A DNA stretch of 64,000 nt. It comes from CAVPGP01 sp963704025. GTDB taxonomy: Bacteria > Actinomycetota > Thermoleophilia > Gaiellales > Gaiellaceae. The position numbers and the translations under genes were made by a program. The stretch's first letter is position 1. Each line of letters begins with the position of its first letter. The stretch is from assembly GCA_963704025.1 (NCBI GenBank), contig CAVPGP010000001.1, positions 248,001 through 312,000 on the forward strand, read 5' to 3'. Shown here in pieces: positions 46,186-54,360 of the stretch. Under the pieces are notes generated by a model, which saw only the letters and a list, made by a program, of their open reading frames with translations, did not search any database and was not told the DNA's origin.

Positions 46186-46240
46186 CTCCGGCGCCGGGCT
46201 TCGCCCGGTGCCGGAGAATCCGCCGCCCGAGGGCGGCGGA
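46186..46240. terminator. Two consecutive strong hairpins between IS and SDR gene
   Basis: A 14-bp stem (46186-46199 with 46203-46216, one wobble pair, three-base loop) and a perfect 10-bp stem TCCGCCGCCC/GGGCGGCGGA (46219-46240). No T-run follows on either strand. They lie downstream of the minus-strand ten-gene operon and of the plus-strand transposase, so they may limit both transcripts. Confidence 0.5.
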
Positions 46241-46261
46241 GCGAAGGCCCCGGCGAGGGGG

Positions 46262-46303
46262 GCCGAGCCCAGCGAGCCGAGCCCAGCAAGCCGAGCCTAA
46301 TGA
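46262..46303. repeat. Three tandem 14-bp repeats at the end of the SDR gene
   Basis: Units GCCGAGCCCAGCGA, GCCGAGCCCAGCAA and GCCGAGCCTAATGA follow head to tail. The SDR stop codon lies in the third, least conserved unit. They adjoin the hairpins at 46186-46240. Confidence 0.7.
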
Positions 46304-47046
46304 GCTGTCCAGCCCAGGTCGATCACGACCGGCGTGCCGGTGAAGGCGCGGCCGGCGGGGCCGAGCAGGAACGCCGCCGTGTCCGCGACCTCGGACGGCT
46401 CGAGGAGCCGCTTCACCGCCTGGCGCTCGAGGATCACCTCGCGCAGCACCTCGTCCTCCGGCAGGCCGTGGGAGCGGGCCTGGTCGGCGATCTGCGCCTC
46501 GACGAGCGGCGTGCGAACGTAGGCCGGGCAGATCGCGGAGGCCGAGATGCCGACCTCGGCCCCCTCGAGCGCGAGCGTCTTGACGAGGCCGAGCACGCCG
46601 TGCTTCGCGGAGACGTACCCCGCCTTGTAGGGCGACGCCCGGAGCGAGTGCACCGACGCGACCACCAGGAAGCGGCCGTCGCGCGACGCGGAGAGAGCCT
46701 CCCACGCGTACTTGGCGAGCAGGAACGGGCTCGTCAGGAGCAGCGCGAGCAAGGCGTCCCACCGCTCCTCGGGGAACTCCGCCACCGGCGCCACGTGCTG
46801 AAAGCCCGCGTTCGCGACGACCGCGTCGAGCCGCCCGAAGCGCTCGAGCGCGGCGTCGACGACGGCGCGGTTTCCATCCCGCGTGGTCAGGTCCGCGTCG
46901 CCGACGTCGACGCCGTGCACGGCCCAGCCGTCCGCCTCCAGCCGCTCGACGATCGCCGAGCCAATGCCGCCCGCTGCGCCGGTGACGAGAGCCGTCCTGG
47001 TCGTCGCGCCCCTCCCCGTCGCCCTTGTTCTCGTCGTCCTCGCCAT
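46297..47046 (-). CDS. SDR-family dehydrogenase, 3-hydroxybutyrate dehydrogenase-like
   Basis: A 249-residue NAD(P)-dependent oxidoreductase. Rossmann motif TALVTGAAGGIGSAIVERL, NAG motif (VVANAGFQHVAP), catalytic Ser and YxxxK (ASVHSLRASPY, GYVSAKHGVLG), and the C-terminal LLEPSEVADTAAFLLGPAGR with DLGWTAH resembling BdhA. ATG 47046 is chosen; an upstream ATG would overlap the previous gene and add a low-complexity N-terminus. Last gene of the ten-gene operon; likely oxidises a hydroxyacyl intermediate. Confidence 0.85.
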   Translation of the reverse strand: MARTTRTRATGRGATTRTALVTGAAGGIGSAIVERLEADGWAVHGVDVGDADLTTRDGNRAVVDAALERFGRLDAVVANAGFQHVAPVAEFPEERWDALLALLLTSPFLLAKYAWEALSASRDGRFLVVASVHSLRASPYKAGYVSAKHGVLGLVKTLALEGAEVGISASAICPAYVRTPLVEAQIADQARSHGLPEDEVLREVILERQAVKRLLEPSEVADTAAFLLGPAGRAFTGTPVVIDLGWTAH

Positions 47047-47090
47047 CGTCGTGGCCGCCCGCGCCCTCGAACCTGTCTCGACCGCCGGGC

Positions 47091-48089
47091 CTAGACGGCC
47101 GGTCCCCAGCGAACGACCGACGCCGCCCACGTGTACCCCGTCCCGGCCGAGAGGAGGAGCACGAGGTCACCGTCCGCGATCCTCCCCTCCCGCGCCGCGC
47201 GGTCGAGGCCGAGCAGCGGATCGACGCCTGACATGTGGCCGGTGTCCTCGAGGTACTCCGCACGCTCCACCGGCAGGCCGAGCTCGCGCAGCAACGCCTC
47301 GAACATCGAACGCTTGGTGTGCAGCGGGCAGACGAAGGCGACGTCTGCCAGCGTGGCGCCCGAGCGTTCGACGGCGCCCCTGGCCGCCGCGACGAAGTTC
47401 GGGAGCGACACCTCGTCGAGCCCGCCCTTCATCGAGACAGGGTCCGCCACGTCGAGGAAGCGGTAGCCGCCGTTCGGGGACACCGAGCCACCCGAGGGCA
47501 CCTTCACCTGGAGGGCGTACGAGCCGTCCGTGATCGCGTGCGAGCCGAGCAGCTCGTTGCGTGCCGGCTCGCCGACCAGCAGGCCGGCGACGGCGCCGTC
47601 CCCGAAGTTGAACATGAAGCGCGCCCGCTCGTTCGCGTAGTCGAGCAGGTACGACTCGCGGCAAGCGGCGACCATCAGGACACGCTGGATCTCGTCCTCT
47701 GCGCGAATCAGGTCGCGCCCGATTCGCAGCGCGATCGACGTCCCGTGCGAGACGTTGTCGTACTCGACGGCAAACGCGTTCGTGCAGCCGAGGCGGTGCG
47801 CGATCCACGGCGAGACCTGCCAGACCGCAAAGTCCTTCCAGGTCGACCCGTAGTACATGACGACGTCGATCTCCGCCGGGTCGGTGCCCGTCTCCTCGAA
47901 CAGCCGCTCCGCGGCCTTGACCGAGAGATCCGAGACGTGCTCGTCCGCAGCCGCGATGTGCTTGCCCCGCACCCCGAACTTCTCGACGATCACCTGCTCC
48001 GGAATGCCCGAGCGCGCAGCGATCTCCCGGGCCGGCATCCAGCGCTCGGGCAGGTACGCGGCGATGCCGGCGAGGCCGACCCGCCTCAA
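47091..48089 (-). CDS. KAS III-like acyltransferase lacking the catalytic cysteine
   Basis: A 332-residue thiolase-fold protein related to 3-oxoacyl-ACP synthase III: GLAGIAAYLPERWMPAREIA, YYGSTWKDFAVWQVSPWIAH, FGDGAVAGLLVG and CPLHTKRSMFEALLRELGLP. At the position of the usual active-site Cys (A-C-x-G) the sequence reads YDNVSHGTS, so Ser (or none) replaces Cys; the His in PLHTKR is kept, and the usual Asn block reads TGHMSG. It may acylate via Ser, as described for DpsC, or only transfer acyl groups. Start TTG 48089 overlaps the TetR stop. Confidence 0.8.
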   Translation of the reverse strand: MRRVGLAGIAAYLPERWMPAREIAARSGIPEQVIVEKFGVRGKHIAAADEHVSDLSVKAAERLFEETGTDPAEIDVVMYYGSTWKDFAVWQVSPWIAHRLGCTNAFAVEYDNVSHGTSIALRIGRDLIRAEDEIQRVLMVAACRESYLLDYANERARFMFNFGDGAVAGLLVGEPARNELLGSHAITDGSYALQVKVPSGGSVSPNGGYRFLDVADPVSMKGGLDEVSLPNFVAAARGAVERSGATLADVAFVCPLHTKRSMFEALLRELGLPVERAEYLEDTGHMSGVDPLLGLDRAAREGRIADGDLVLLLSAGTGYTWAASVVRWGPAV

Positions 48090-48730
48090 CGCGGCTCCTG
48101 CTTCGCCGGAGGCTCGAGCACGCAGCGGATGATCCGTGCGAGCTCGTGCATCACCTGGTCGGGCATCGCGTCGCCCCAGAGCAGGAAGCGCAGGCCTATC
48201 AGCTCGCCCATGCCCATCAGCGCCCACGCAGTCACGTCCGCGTCGATCGCGCCGATCTCGCCGCGATCGACGGCCTCCTGCAGCGCCCGCACGTACCCTT
48301 CGGAGAGGCGGTCGTAGTGGTAGCGGAGCATCTCGGGCGAGACGAACTCCGCCTGGCGGATGATCCGGTAGAGGGTCGGGTGCTCGCGGGTGAAGCGGAA
48401 GTAGGCCTCGAAGCCGAGCAGCTCGGCCTCGAGCCGGTCCAGCCCCTGGTCGGAGGCCTCCTTCATGGCGTGTCGAACGCGCCGGTTGAGGTCGACGACG
48501 AGCTGGTCGAAGACCTCCTTCTTCGAGGCGAAGTAGAGGTAGAACGTGCCCTGCGCGACGCCGGCCGCCTCCGTGATCTTGACGATCGACGCGTCCGGGT
48601 AGCCCACCTCGCCGAAGATCTGCTCCGCGGCGTCCAGCAGCTTCCGCCGCGTGTCGAGACCGCGCTGCGTCAGCGGGCGCCCGTCGACGCTCGTAGGGAT
48701 CACGTCGGTCGTGCGCGCCACGTCGGTCAT
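48086..48730 (-). CDS. TetR-family regulator
   Basis: A 214-residue regulator with an N-ter helix-turn-helix (RRKLLDAAEQIFGEVGYPDA, ITEAAGVAQGTFYLYFASKK) and a hydrophobic ligand domain (HPTLYRIIRQAEFVSPEMLR). Typical of regulators of acyl-CoA metabolism. It is embedded in the operon it presumably regulates (ATGA overlap with the ligase gene). A candidate operator ACCTGA-N8-TCAGGT lies at the operon promoter (55582-55601). Confidence 0.92.
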   Translation of the reverse strand: MTDVARTTDVIPTSVDGRPLTQRGLDTRRKLLDAAEQIFGEVGYPDASIVKITEAAGVAQGTFYLYFASKKEVFDQLVVDLNRRVRHAMKEASDQGLDRLEAELLGFEAYFRFTREHPTLYRIIRQAEFVSPEMLRYHYDRLSEGYVRALQEAVDRGEIGAIDADVTAWALMGMGELIGLRFLLWGDAMPDQVMHELARIIRCVLEPPAKQEPR

Positions 48731-50160
48731 GCCCGCGCCGCCTTGGCCGGGACCGAGAGCTCGGACTTCTGGATCTTGCCGATCGAGTTCCGCGGCAGCG
48801 TCTCGACGACATGGAACGACTTCGGCACCTTGAACCGCGCGAGGCGCTCGCGGCAGAAGTCGGCGAGCTCGTCCGCGGCGGTCTCGTGGGAGAGGACGAC
48901 GAAGGCGGCGCAGACCTCGCCCCAGCGCTCGTCCGGCACGCCCACGACCGCGGACTCGACGACGGCGGGGTGCGCGTCGAGCACGTCCTCGATCTCGGCC
49001 GGGTAGATGTTCTCGCCGCCCGAGATGACGAGCTCGTTGATCCGGCCCAGGATGCGGTAGAAGCCCTCGTCGTCGCGCTCGGCGAGGTCGCCGGTGTGCA
49101 GCCAGCCGTCGCGCAGCGTCTCCGCGGTCGCGCCGGGGTTGCGCCAGTAGCCGGGAAAGACGTTCGGGCCGCGCACCAGGAGCTCGGAGTCGTCGCCGAG
49201 CGCGCATTCCACGTACGGATAGGGCTTGCCGGCCCAGCCCGCCTTGCGGCGCGCCTCCTCCGGGGGCAGGCAGAGGACGTTGGGCGCCGCCTCGGTGAGC
49301 CCGTAGCCCTGGACGATCTCGACTCCCCGCTCGGCCCAGGCGTCGAGCAGCGCGACCGGCATCGGTGCGCCGCCCACGACCACGCAGCGCAGCGAGGAGA
49401 GGTCGGCGCCGGCGAAGCGCGGCGACTGCGACATGAAGAGGTAGTGCGCCGGGACGCCCATCATCGCCGTGATCCGCTTCTGCTCGATCAGGTCGAGCGC
49501 CCGGTCGGCGTCGAACGCGCGCTCGAGCACGAGGCGCGCGCCCTTCCACCACGTGAGCAGCGGGTGGACGTTCCAGCCGCCGCAGTGGAACTGCGGCAGG
49601 CACTGGAGGACGACGTCGTGGCCCGAGACGCCCGTCGCGAGGTCGAACGAGAGGTTCGTCCAGAAGCAGTTCGCGTGCGTGAGCAGCGCACCCTTCGGCC
49701 TACCGGTCGTGCCCGACGTGTAGATGAGCAGAAGCGGATCGTCCGCCTCGGGACCTCCTTGTAACAGTCTGTTGCTTTCGATCGCGCGGGCGGGTGTCAC
49801 GCGTGCGAGCTCGAGCGCCTGCTCGCCCAGTCGGGCCTGCTCGTCCTCGACGAGGAAGAACGTCGCGTCCGCGTCGTCGAGCTGGTAGGCGACCTCGTGC
49901 GGGGACAGGCGCCACGAGATGGGGAGCAGCATCGCCCCGGCCTTCGCGCACGCGAAGAACGTCACCACGTGCTCGGGGGAGTTCCCCGTCAGCGTGGCGA
50001 CGCGGTCACCGCGGGCGAGCCCGCCGGCGAGCTCGTCGGAGCGCGCGTCGAGCTCCGCGTACGTGAGCTCGCGCCCGTCGTGGTCGATGGCGACGCGGTC
50101 CGGCGTGATGCGGGCGCGGTCGCGCAGGATGCGGTCGATGGTGATCGGCTGCGGCGTCAT
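48727..50160 (-). CDS. AMP-forming acyl-CoA synthetase
   Basis: A 477-residue ANL-superfamily ligase that activates a carboxylic acid with ATP and CoA. Motifs: LLIYTSGTTGRPKGALLTHA (P-loop), QGYGLTEAAPNV, DGWLHTGDLAERDDEGFYRI, GRINELVISGGENIYPAEIE, and catalytic Lys in NSIGKIQKSEL. Chain-length preference cannot be read, but the family includes medium/long-chain and aromatic acid ligases. ATG 50160 overlaps the hydrolase stop (ATGA). Confidence 0.95.
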   Translation of the reverse strand: MTPQPITIDRILRDRARITPDRVAIDHDGRELTYAELDARSDELAGGLARGDRVATLTGNSPEHVVTFFACAKAGAMLLPISWRLSPHEVAYQLDDADATFFLVEDEQARLGEQALELARVTPARAIESNRLLQGGPEADDPLLLIYTSGTTGRPKGALLTHANCFWTNLSFDLATGVSGHDVVLQCLPQFHCGGWNVHPLLTWWKGARLVLERAFDADRALDLIEQKRITAMMGVPAHYLFMSQSPRFAGADLSSLRCVVVGGAPMPVALLDAWAERGVEIVQGYGLTEAAPNVLCLPPEEARRKAGWAGKPYPYVECALGDDSELLVRGPNVFPGYWRNPGATAETLRDGWLHTGDLAERDDEGFYRILGRINELVISGGENIYPAEIEDVLDAHPAVVESAVVGVPDERWGEVCAAFVVLSHETAADELADFCRERLARFKVPKSFHVVETLPRNSIGKIQKSELSVPAKAARA

Positions 50161-50906
50161 CCCAGGAACTCCGTCACGATCTTGACCACTTCGTCCGGCC
50201 TCTCCCAGAAGAAGAGGTGGCCCGTGCCCTCGATCCGCACGAGCTGCGCGCCCGGGATCCGTCCCGCGAGCAGGTCGGAGTTGCGTGCGTCGACCACGTT
50301 GTCGTCGGTTCCGGTGATCACGAGCGTCGGCCTGTCGATCGCCGTCTGGTCGACCCCCGCGAAGGTCGTCCCGGCGGCTGCCTGCGCCGCCCAGCCGGCC
50401 GGGTCGGGCGGGTTGGCCAGCCGTCCCTGGTACACCTGCTCGGCCACCTCGCCGCGCGCCACCATGGAGTTCTCGACGAAGCGGCGGAGCGCGACCTCGG
50501 GAGGCAGCGACGGCGCCTCCTCGAAGAGCTTCGCGGTCAGCTCGGGGAGCGGGTAGCCGTCGGCGTAGCCCGGGTGCGTGCAGCCGAGCACGAGACGGTC
50601 GACGCGCTCGGGCGCGGCCGCCACGAGCTCCTGGGCGACCATGCCGCCGAGGCTGACGCCGAAGACGTGCGCCGACGCGACGCCGGCCTCGTCGAGGACC
50701 TGCAGCGCGTCGTCGGCCATCAGCCTCGCGGTGTACGGCCCCGGCGGCCTGTCCGACTCGCCGATGCCGCGGTTGTCGTAGGCGAGCACGCGGTACCGCT
50801 CGGCGAGGGGCGCGACGATCGGCCCCCAGCCCCAGCGCGCGTAGCCGAGGCCCATCGAGAGCAGCAGCGGATGGCCCTCGCCCCGCTCCTCCCAGGCGAT
50901 CCTCAC
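50157..50906 (-). CDS. Alpha/beta hydrolase
   Basis: A 249-residue serine hydrolase: oxyanion region LLLSMGLGYARWGWGPIVAP, YDNRGIGESDRPPGPYTARL, nucleophile elbow GVSLGGMVAQELV, acid TGTDDNVVDARNS and catalytic His EGTGHLFFWERPDE. It resembles 3-oxoadipate enol-lactonase-type and lipase-like enzymes. Start GTG 50906 overlaps livM (GTGA). In this operon it could release an acid from an imported ester or lactone, which the ligase then activates. Confidence 0.88.
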   Translation of the reverse strand: MRIAWEERGEGHPLLLSMGLGYARWGWGPIVAPLAERYRVLAYDNRGIGESDRPPGPYTARLMADDALQVLDEAGVASAHVFGVSLGGMVAQELVAAAPERVDRLVLGCTHPGYADGYPLPELTAKLFEEAPSLPPEVALRRFVENSMVARGEVAEQVYQGRLANPPDPAGWAAQAAAGTTFAGVDQTAIDRPTLVITGTDDNVVDARNSDLLAGRIPGAQLVRIEGTGHLFFWERPDEVVKIVTEFLG

Positions 50907-51979
50907 GACACCACCTCGGGTGACGGCTTGACGGCTTCCTCGAGGCGCTCCATCGACCGCGGCCTGCGGCCGCCTCGGAAGCCTGCGATCCCGCCCGGAA
51001 CGAAGTAGACGAGCAGGATGAAGAGCGTGCCCAGCACGAAGAGCGGCTCGGAGAGCGGCTTCTGCAGCACCGCAGGCAGCTTCGCGATCGTCTCCGAGCC
51101 GGCCAGCGCCCCGAGCCGGTGGTCGAGCAGCGTGTAGAGCGCGCCGCCGATCATCGCGCCCCACTTCGTGCCCGCGCCCCCGATCACGACCATCACGAGC
51201 AGCGTCAGCGTGAAGTTCGCCGAGGCCACCTCCGGCGTCGCGCCGCCGATCAGGAGGAGGTAGACCACGCCGCCTGCCGTGGCGAGGAACGACGCAAGGA
51301 CGAACGCCGTCAGCTTGTAGCCGAACGGCCGCAGGCCGATCACCTCGACGCGCAGCTCGTTCTCGCGGATCGCCTGCCAGACGCGCCCCGGCGACGACTC
51401 CACCGCCCAGCGCGCGATCAGGAAGACGGCGGCCGCGTAGCAGAGCGCGATCCAGTAGAGGTGCTTGGTGTTGAAGACGCCGACGAGCCCGGCGGGCAGC
51501 TGGTGGTAGTCGACGCCCAGGCCCTCCTCGCCGCCGGTCAGGTCGTGCGGGTTCTGCAGGACGAGGATCCAGCCCGCCTGCGCGAACGCGAGCGTCACCA
51601 TCGCGAACGCGATCCCGCCGACGCGGAGGCTGACCGAGCCGAGCACGAGCGGGAGCACGAAGCCGACCGCCGCGGTCAGGAGCAGCGACGCGCCGAAGCT
51701 CCAGTGCCACTTCGTCATTGCGATCGCGGTGAGGTAGACGCCGGTGGCGAAGTAGAGCGCGTGGCCGAACGAGAGGAGGCCCGTGAAGCCGAAGAGGAGG
51801 TCGTAGGTGAGCGCGACGCCCGCGAAGACGAGCATCAGCGCCAGCAGCTGCAGCGTGCCGGGCGTGTTCGTGGGACCGCCGAAGACGTACGGGATGTCGA
51901 TGGCGATGCGCGGCACGAGCGCGAGCACGACGAAGAGCACGAGCGGGATCGCGATGTTCCGGACCCGGCTCCGGCTCAT
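50903..51979 (-). CDS. livM: Branched-chain amino acid-type ABC permease LivM
   Basis: A 358-residue permease with about nine helices: LALVPRIAIDIPYVFGG region, LLFGFTGLLSFGHALYFATG, then the EAA-like loop RAIRENELRVEVIGLRPFGY written as AIRENELRVEVIGLRPFGYK, and VVIGGAGTKWGAMIGGALYT. Second permease of the HAAT transporter. ATG 51979 overlaps the livH stop. A C-terminal tail of about 30 charged residues follows the last helix. Confidence 0.94.
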   Translation of the reverse strand: MSRSRVRNIAIPLVLFVVLALVPRIAIDIPYVFGGPTNTPGTLQLLALMLVFAGVALTYDLLFGFTGLLSFGHALYFATGVYLTAIAMTKWHWSFGASLLLTAAVGFVLPLVLGSVSLRVGGIAFAMVTLAFAQAGWILVLQNPHDLTGGEEGLGVDYHQLPAGLVGVFNTKHLYWIALCYAAAVFLIARWAVESSPGRVWQAIRENELRVEVIGLRPFGYKLTAFVLASFLATAGGVVYLLLIGGATPEVASANFTLTLLVMVVIGGAGTKWGAMIGGALYTLLDHRLGALAGSETIAKLPAVLQKPLSEPLFVLGTLFILLVYFVPGGIAGFRGGRRPRSMERLEEAVKPSPEVVS

Positions 51980-52878
51980 GCGAGCCTCCCCGAGAGGCCG
52001 CCGGGCCGGGCGAGCAGCACGATCCCCAGCAGCAGCACGACCGAGAGGTCGCCCAGGCCGCCCAGCGCGGAGAGGTGCACCGAGCCGTAGTAGTTCACGT
52101 ACTGCTGCACGAGACCGACGATCACCGCCGCGAGCGCCGAGCCGCGGATCGAGCCGAGCCCTCCGATGACCACGACGATGAACGCGAAGATCAGCAGGTT
52201 CGTGCCGCGCGACGGATCGACGGTGCCGAAGTAGACGCCGGAGAGGACGCCGGCGAGCGCGGCAGCGGTGCCGCCGATCGCGAACACGAGCGTGAAGGCC
52301 TTCCGAACGTCGATCCCCAGGGCACTCACCATCGCCCGGTTCTCGACACCCGCGCGAATGATCAGCCCGTAGCGCGTACGGCGAAGGAACGCCTCGAGCC
52401 CGACCAGCACGAGCACCGCGGCGACGATCTCGATCCAGCGGTCGTTCGGGATCGAGGCGCCGAGCACCTGCGTCGTCTCGCCGAACCACGCCGGCAGCGC
52501 CACCTGGCGCGCGTCGTTGCCCCAGATCGACTGCACCAGCGCGGTGATCACGAGCGCGAGCCCGACAGTGACGAGCACCTGTTCGATGTGTCGCCGGTAG
52601 AGCGGGCGAATGAAGACGACCTCGACCACTGCGCCGACGGCCGCCCCGACGAGGAGCCCGACGAGCGCCGCGAGCACGAAGCGGACGCCGACGTTTTCGA
52701 TCCCCGTCAGCTTCGTCTCCGTGTACCACATGGCGTATGCACCCACGGTCAGGAAGGCGCCGTGCGCGAAGTTGAGGACGCCCATCAGCCCGTAGATGAG
52801 CGAGAGGCCGGACGCGATCAGGAAGTACATGGCGCCGAGCCCGAGCCCGGTGATCGTCAGCAGGACGAACGTGTCCAC
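51976..52878 (-). CDS. livH: Branched-chain amino acid-type ABC permease LivH
   Basis: A 300-residue permease with about eight helices. Diagnostic blocks: GLGLGAMYFLIASGLSLIYG, LMGVLNFAHGAFLTVGAYAM, AGVENRAMVSALGIDVRKAF (EAA loop) and VVVIGGLGSIRGSALAAVIV. Partner of LivM; nine bases separate it from livF upstream. Confidence 0.96.
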   Translation of the reverse strand: MDTFVLLTITGLGLGAMYFLIASGLSLIYGLMGVLNFAHGAFLTVGAYAMWYTETKLTGIENVGVRFVLAALVGLLVGAAVGAVVEVVFIRPLYRRHIEQVLVTVGLALVITALVQSIWGNDARQVALPAWFGETTQVLGASIPNDRWIEIVAAVLVLVGLEAFLRRTRYGLIIRAGVENRAMVSALGIDVRKAFTLVFAIGGTAAALAGVLSGVYFGTVDPSRGTNLLIFAFIVVVIGGLGSIRGSALAAVIVGLVQQYVNYYGSVHLSALGGLGDLSVVLLLGIVLLARPGGLSGRLA

Positions 52879-52887
52879 GCCGCCTCC

Positions 52888-53580
52888 CTACCCGACCCCG
52901 AGGAGGCGGTGCACCTTGGCGCGGTCCTCGAGCAGCTCGGCCGCCGGGCCGGTGTGGACGACCCGACCCGAGTCGAGCACGACGACCGAGTCGGCGAGCC
53001 GCCGGACGACGCCGAGGTTCTGCTCCACGAGCAGGATCGTCGTCCGCTCTCGCGCGGCCTCGAGCGCGGCGGCGACCTCGGTCACGAGCAGCGGCGCGAG
53101 ACCCTTCGTCGGCTCGTCGATCAGCAGCAGCCGGTTGTCGTTCAGGAGCGCGCGGGCGATCGCGACCATCTGCTGCTGACCGCCGGAGAGCGTGCCGGCC
53201 GCCTGTCTGCTGCGCTCGCGCAGCTCAGGGAAGAGGGAGTAGACGAGGTCGTAATGTGCGGATCCATTCCGCTCCGCGAGCCTGAGGTTCTCCTCCACGG
53301 TCAGGCCCGCGAAGACGTCGCGGTCCTCCGGCACGTAGCCGAGCCCGCGCCGGACGACGAGGTGCGTGGGCAGCTTCGTCACGTCCTCGCCGGCGAGCTC
53401 GATCCGGCCGCGGCGGTCGCTGAGCCCCATCACGGCGCGGAGGGTCGTGGTCTTGCCGACGCCGTTCCGGCCGAGCAGCGCCGTCACGCCGCCTGCGGGG
53501 ACGTCGAAGCTGACGCCCTGGAGGACGTGCGACTCGCCGAGGTGGACGTGCACGTCACGGAGCGAGAGCACCGCGGTCAC
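52888..53580 (-). CDS. livF: Branched-chain amino acid-type ABC ATPase LivF
   Basis: A 230-residue ATPase: Walker A LLGRNGVGKTTTLRAVMGLS, YVPEDRDVFAGLTVEENLRL, signature GTLSGGQQQMVAIARALLND, Walker B LLLIDEPTKGLAPLL. Start GTG/ATG at 53580 overlaps the livG stop by four bases. Confidence 0.96.
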   Translation of the reverse strand: MTAVLSLRDVHVHLGESHVLQGVSFDVPAGGVTALLGRNGVGKTTTLRAVMGLSDRRGRIELAGEDVTKLPTHLVVRRGLGYVPEDRDVFAGLTVEENLRLAERNGSAHYDLVYSLFPELRERSRQAAGTLSGGQQQMVAIARALLNDNRLLLIDEPTKGLAPLLVTEVAAALEAARERTTILLVEQNLGVVRRLADSVVVLDSGRVVHTGPAAELLEDRAKVHRLLGVG

Positions 53581-54335
53581 AGCGGCTCCCCCAGGTAGGC
53601 CTCCTGGACGGTGGCGTTCGCCATCACGGCGTCGGCCGTGTCGAAGTCGAGCAGCCGGCCGTGGTGCATGACGGCCACCTTCTGCGCGAGGCCGGTCACG
53701 ACCTCCATGTGGTGCTCGACCATCAGCACCGTCTTGCCCTCCCGCTCGTGCACCGAGCCGATCAGCTCCACGAGCTCGGGGATGTTCTCGACCGAGACAC
53801 CCGCCATGGGCTCGTCGAGGAGGATCACTCGCGGGTCGCCCGCGAGCACCATGGCGAGCTCGAGCTTGCGCTTGTCCCCGTGCGAGAGCGAGCCGGCCGC
53901 CTGGAGCTGCGCCCGCGCGAGCCCGACACGGTCGAGCGCCCAGTGCGCCCGCTCCATCGCCTCCCGCACGCCGGCGGCACGGCGCCAGAGGCGCAACGTC
54001 CCGCCCAGGTGGGCCTCGGCGGTGAGCCGCACGTTCTCGAGCACCGTCAGGAGCGGGAAGACGTTGGAGACCTGGAAGGTTCGGCCCAGCCCGCTGCGCG
54101 TCCGCTCGTAGGGCGGTTCGCCCGTGACGTCGCGGCCGTCGAGCGCGACGGCGCCGGCGGTCGGCCGCATGAGGCCCGACAGCAGGTTGAAGAGCGTCGT
54201 CTTCCCGGCCCCGTTCGGCCCGATCACTCCCACGAACTCGCCCTCGCGGACCTCGAGCGAGACATCGGCGACGATGGTGGCGCCGCCGATGTCGAGCCCG
54301 AGGCCGCGGGTGGCGAGGATCGAGGATGCGCTCAC
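53577..54335 (-). CDS. livG: Branched-chain amino acid-type ABC ATPase LivG
   Basis: A 252-residue ATPase: Walker A VIGPNGAGKTTLFNLLSGLM, GRTFQVSNVFPLLTVLENVR, signature SLSHGDKRKLELAMVLAGDP (SHG variant typical of LivG), Walker B VILLDEPMAGVSVENI. It follows livK by 25 bases. Confidence 0.96.
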   Translation of the reverse strand: MSASSILATRGLGLDIGGATIVADVSLEVREGEFVGVIGPNGAGKTTLFNLLSGLMRPTAGAVALDGRDVTGEPPYERTRSGLGRTFQVSNVFPLLTVLENVRLTAEAHLGGTLRLWRRAAGVREAMERAHWALDRVGLARAQLQAAGSLSHGDKRKLELAMVLAGDPRVILLDEPMAGVSVENIPELVELIGSVHEREGKTVLMVEHHMEVVTGLAQKVAVMHHGRLLDFDTADAVMANATVQEAYLGEPL

Positions 54336-54360
54336 GATCCGGAGCTCCCGAGAACCGTCG

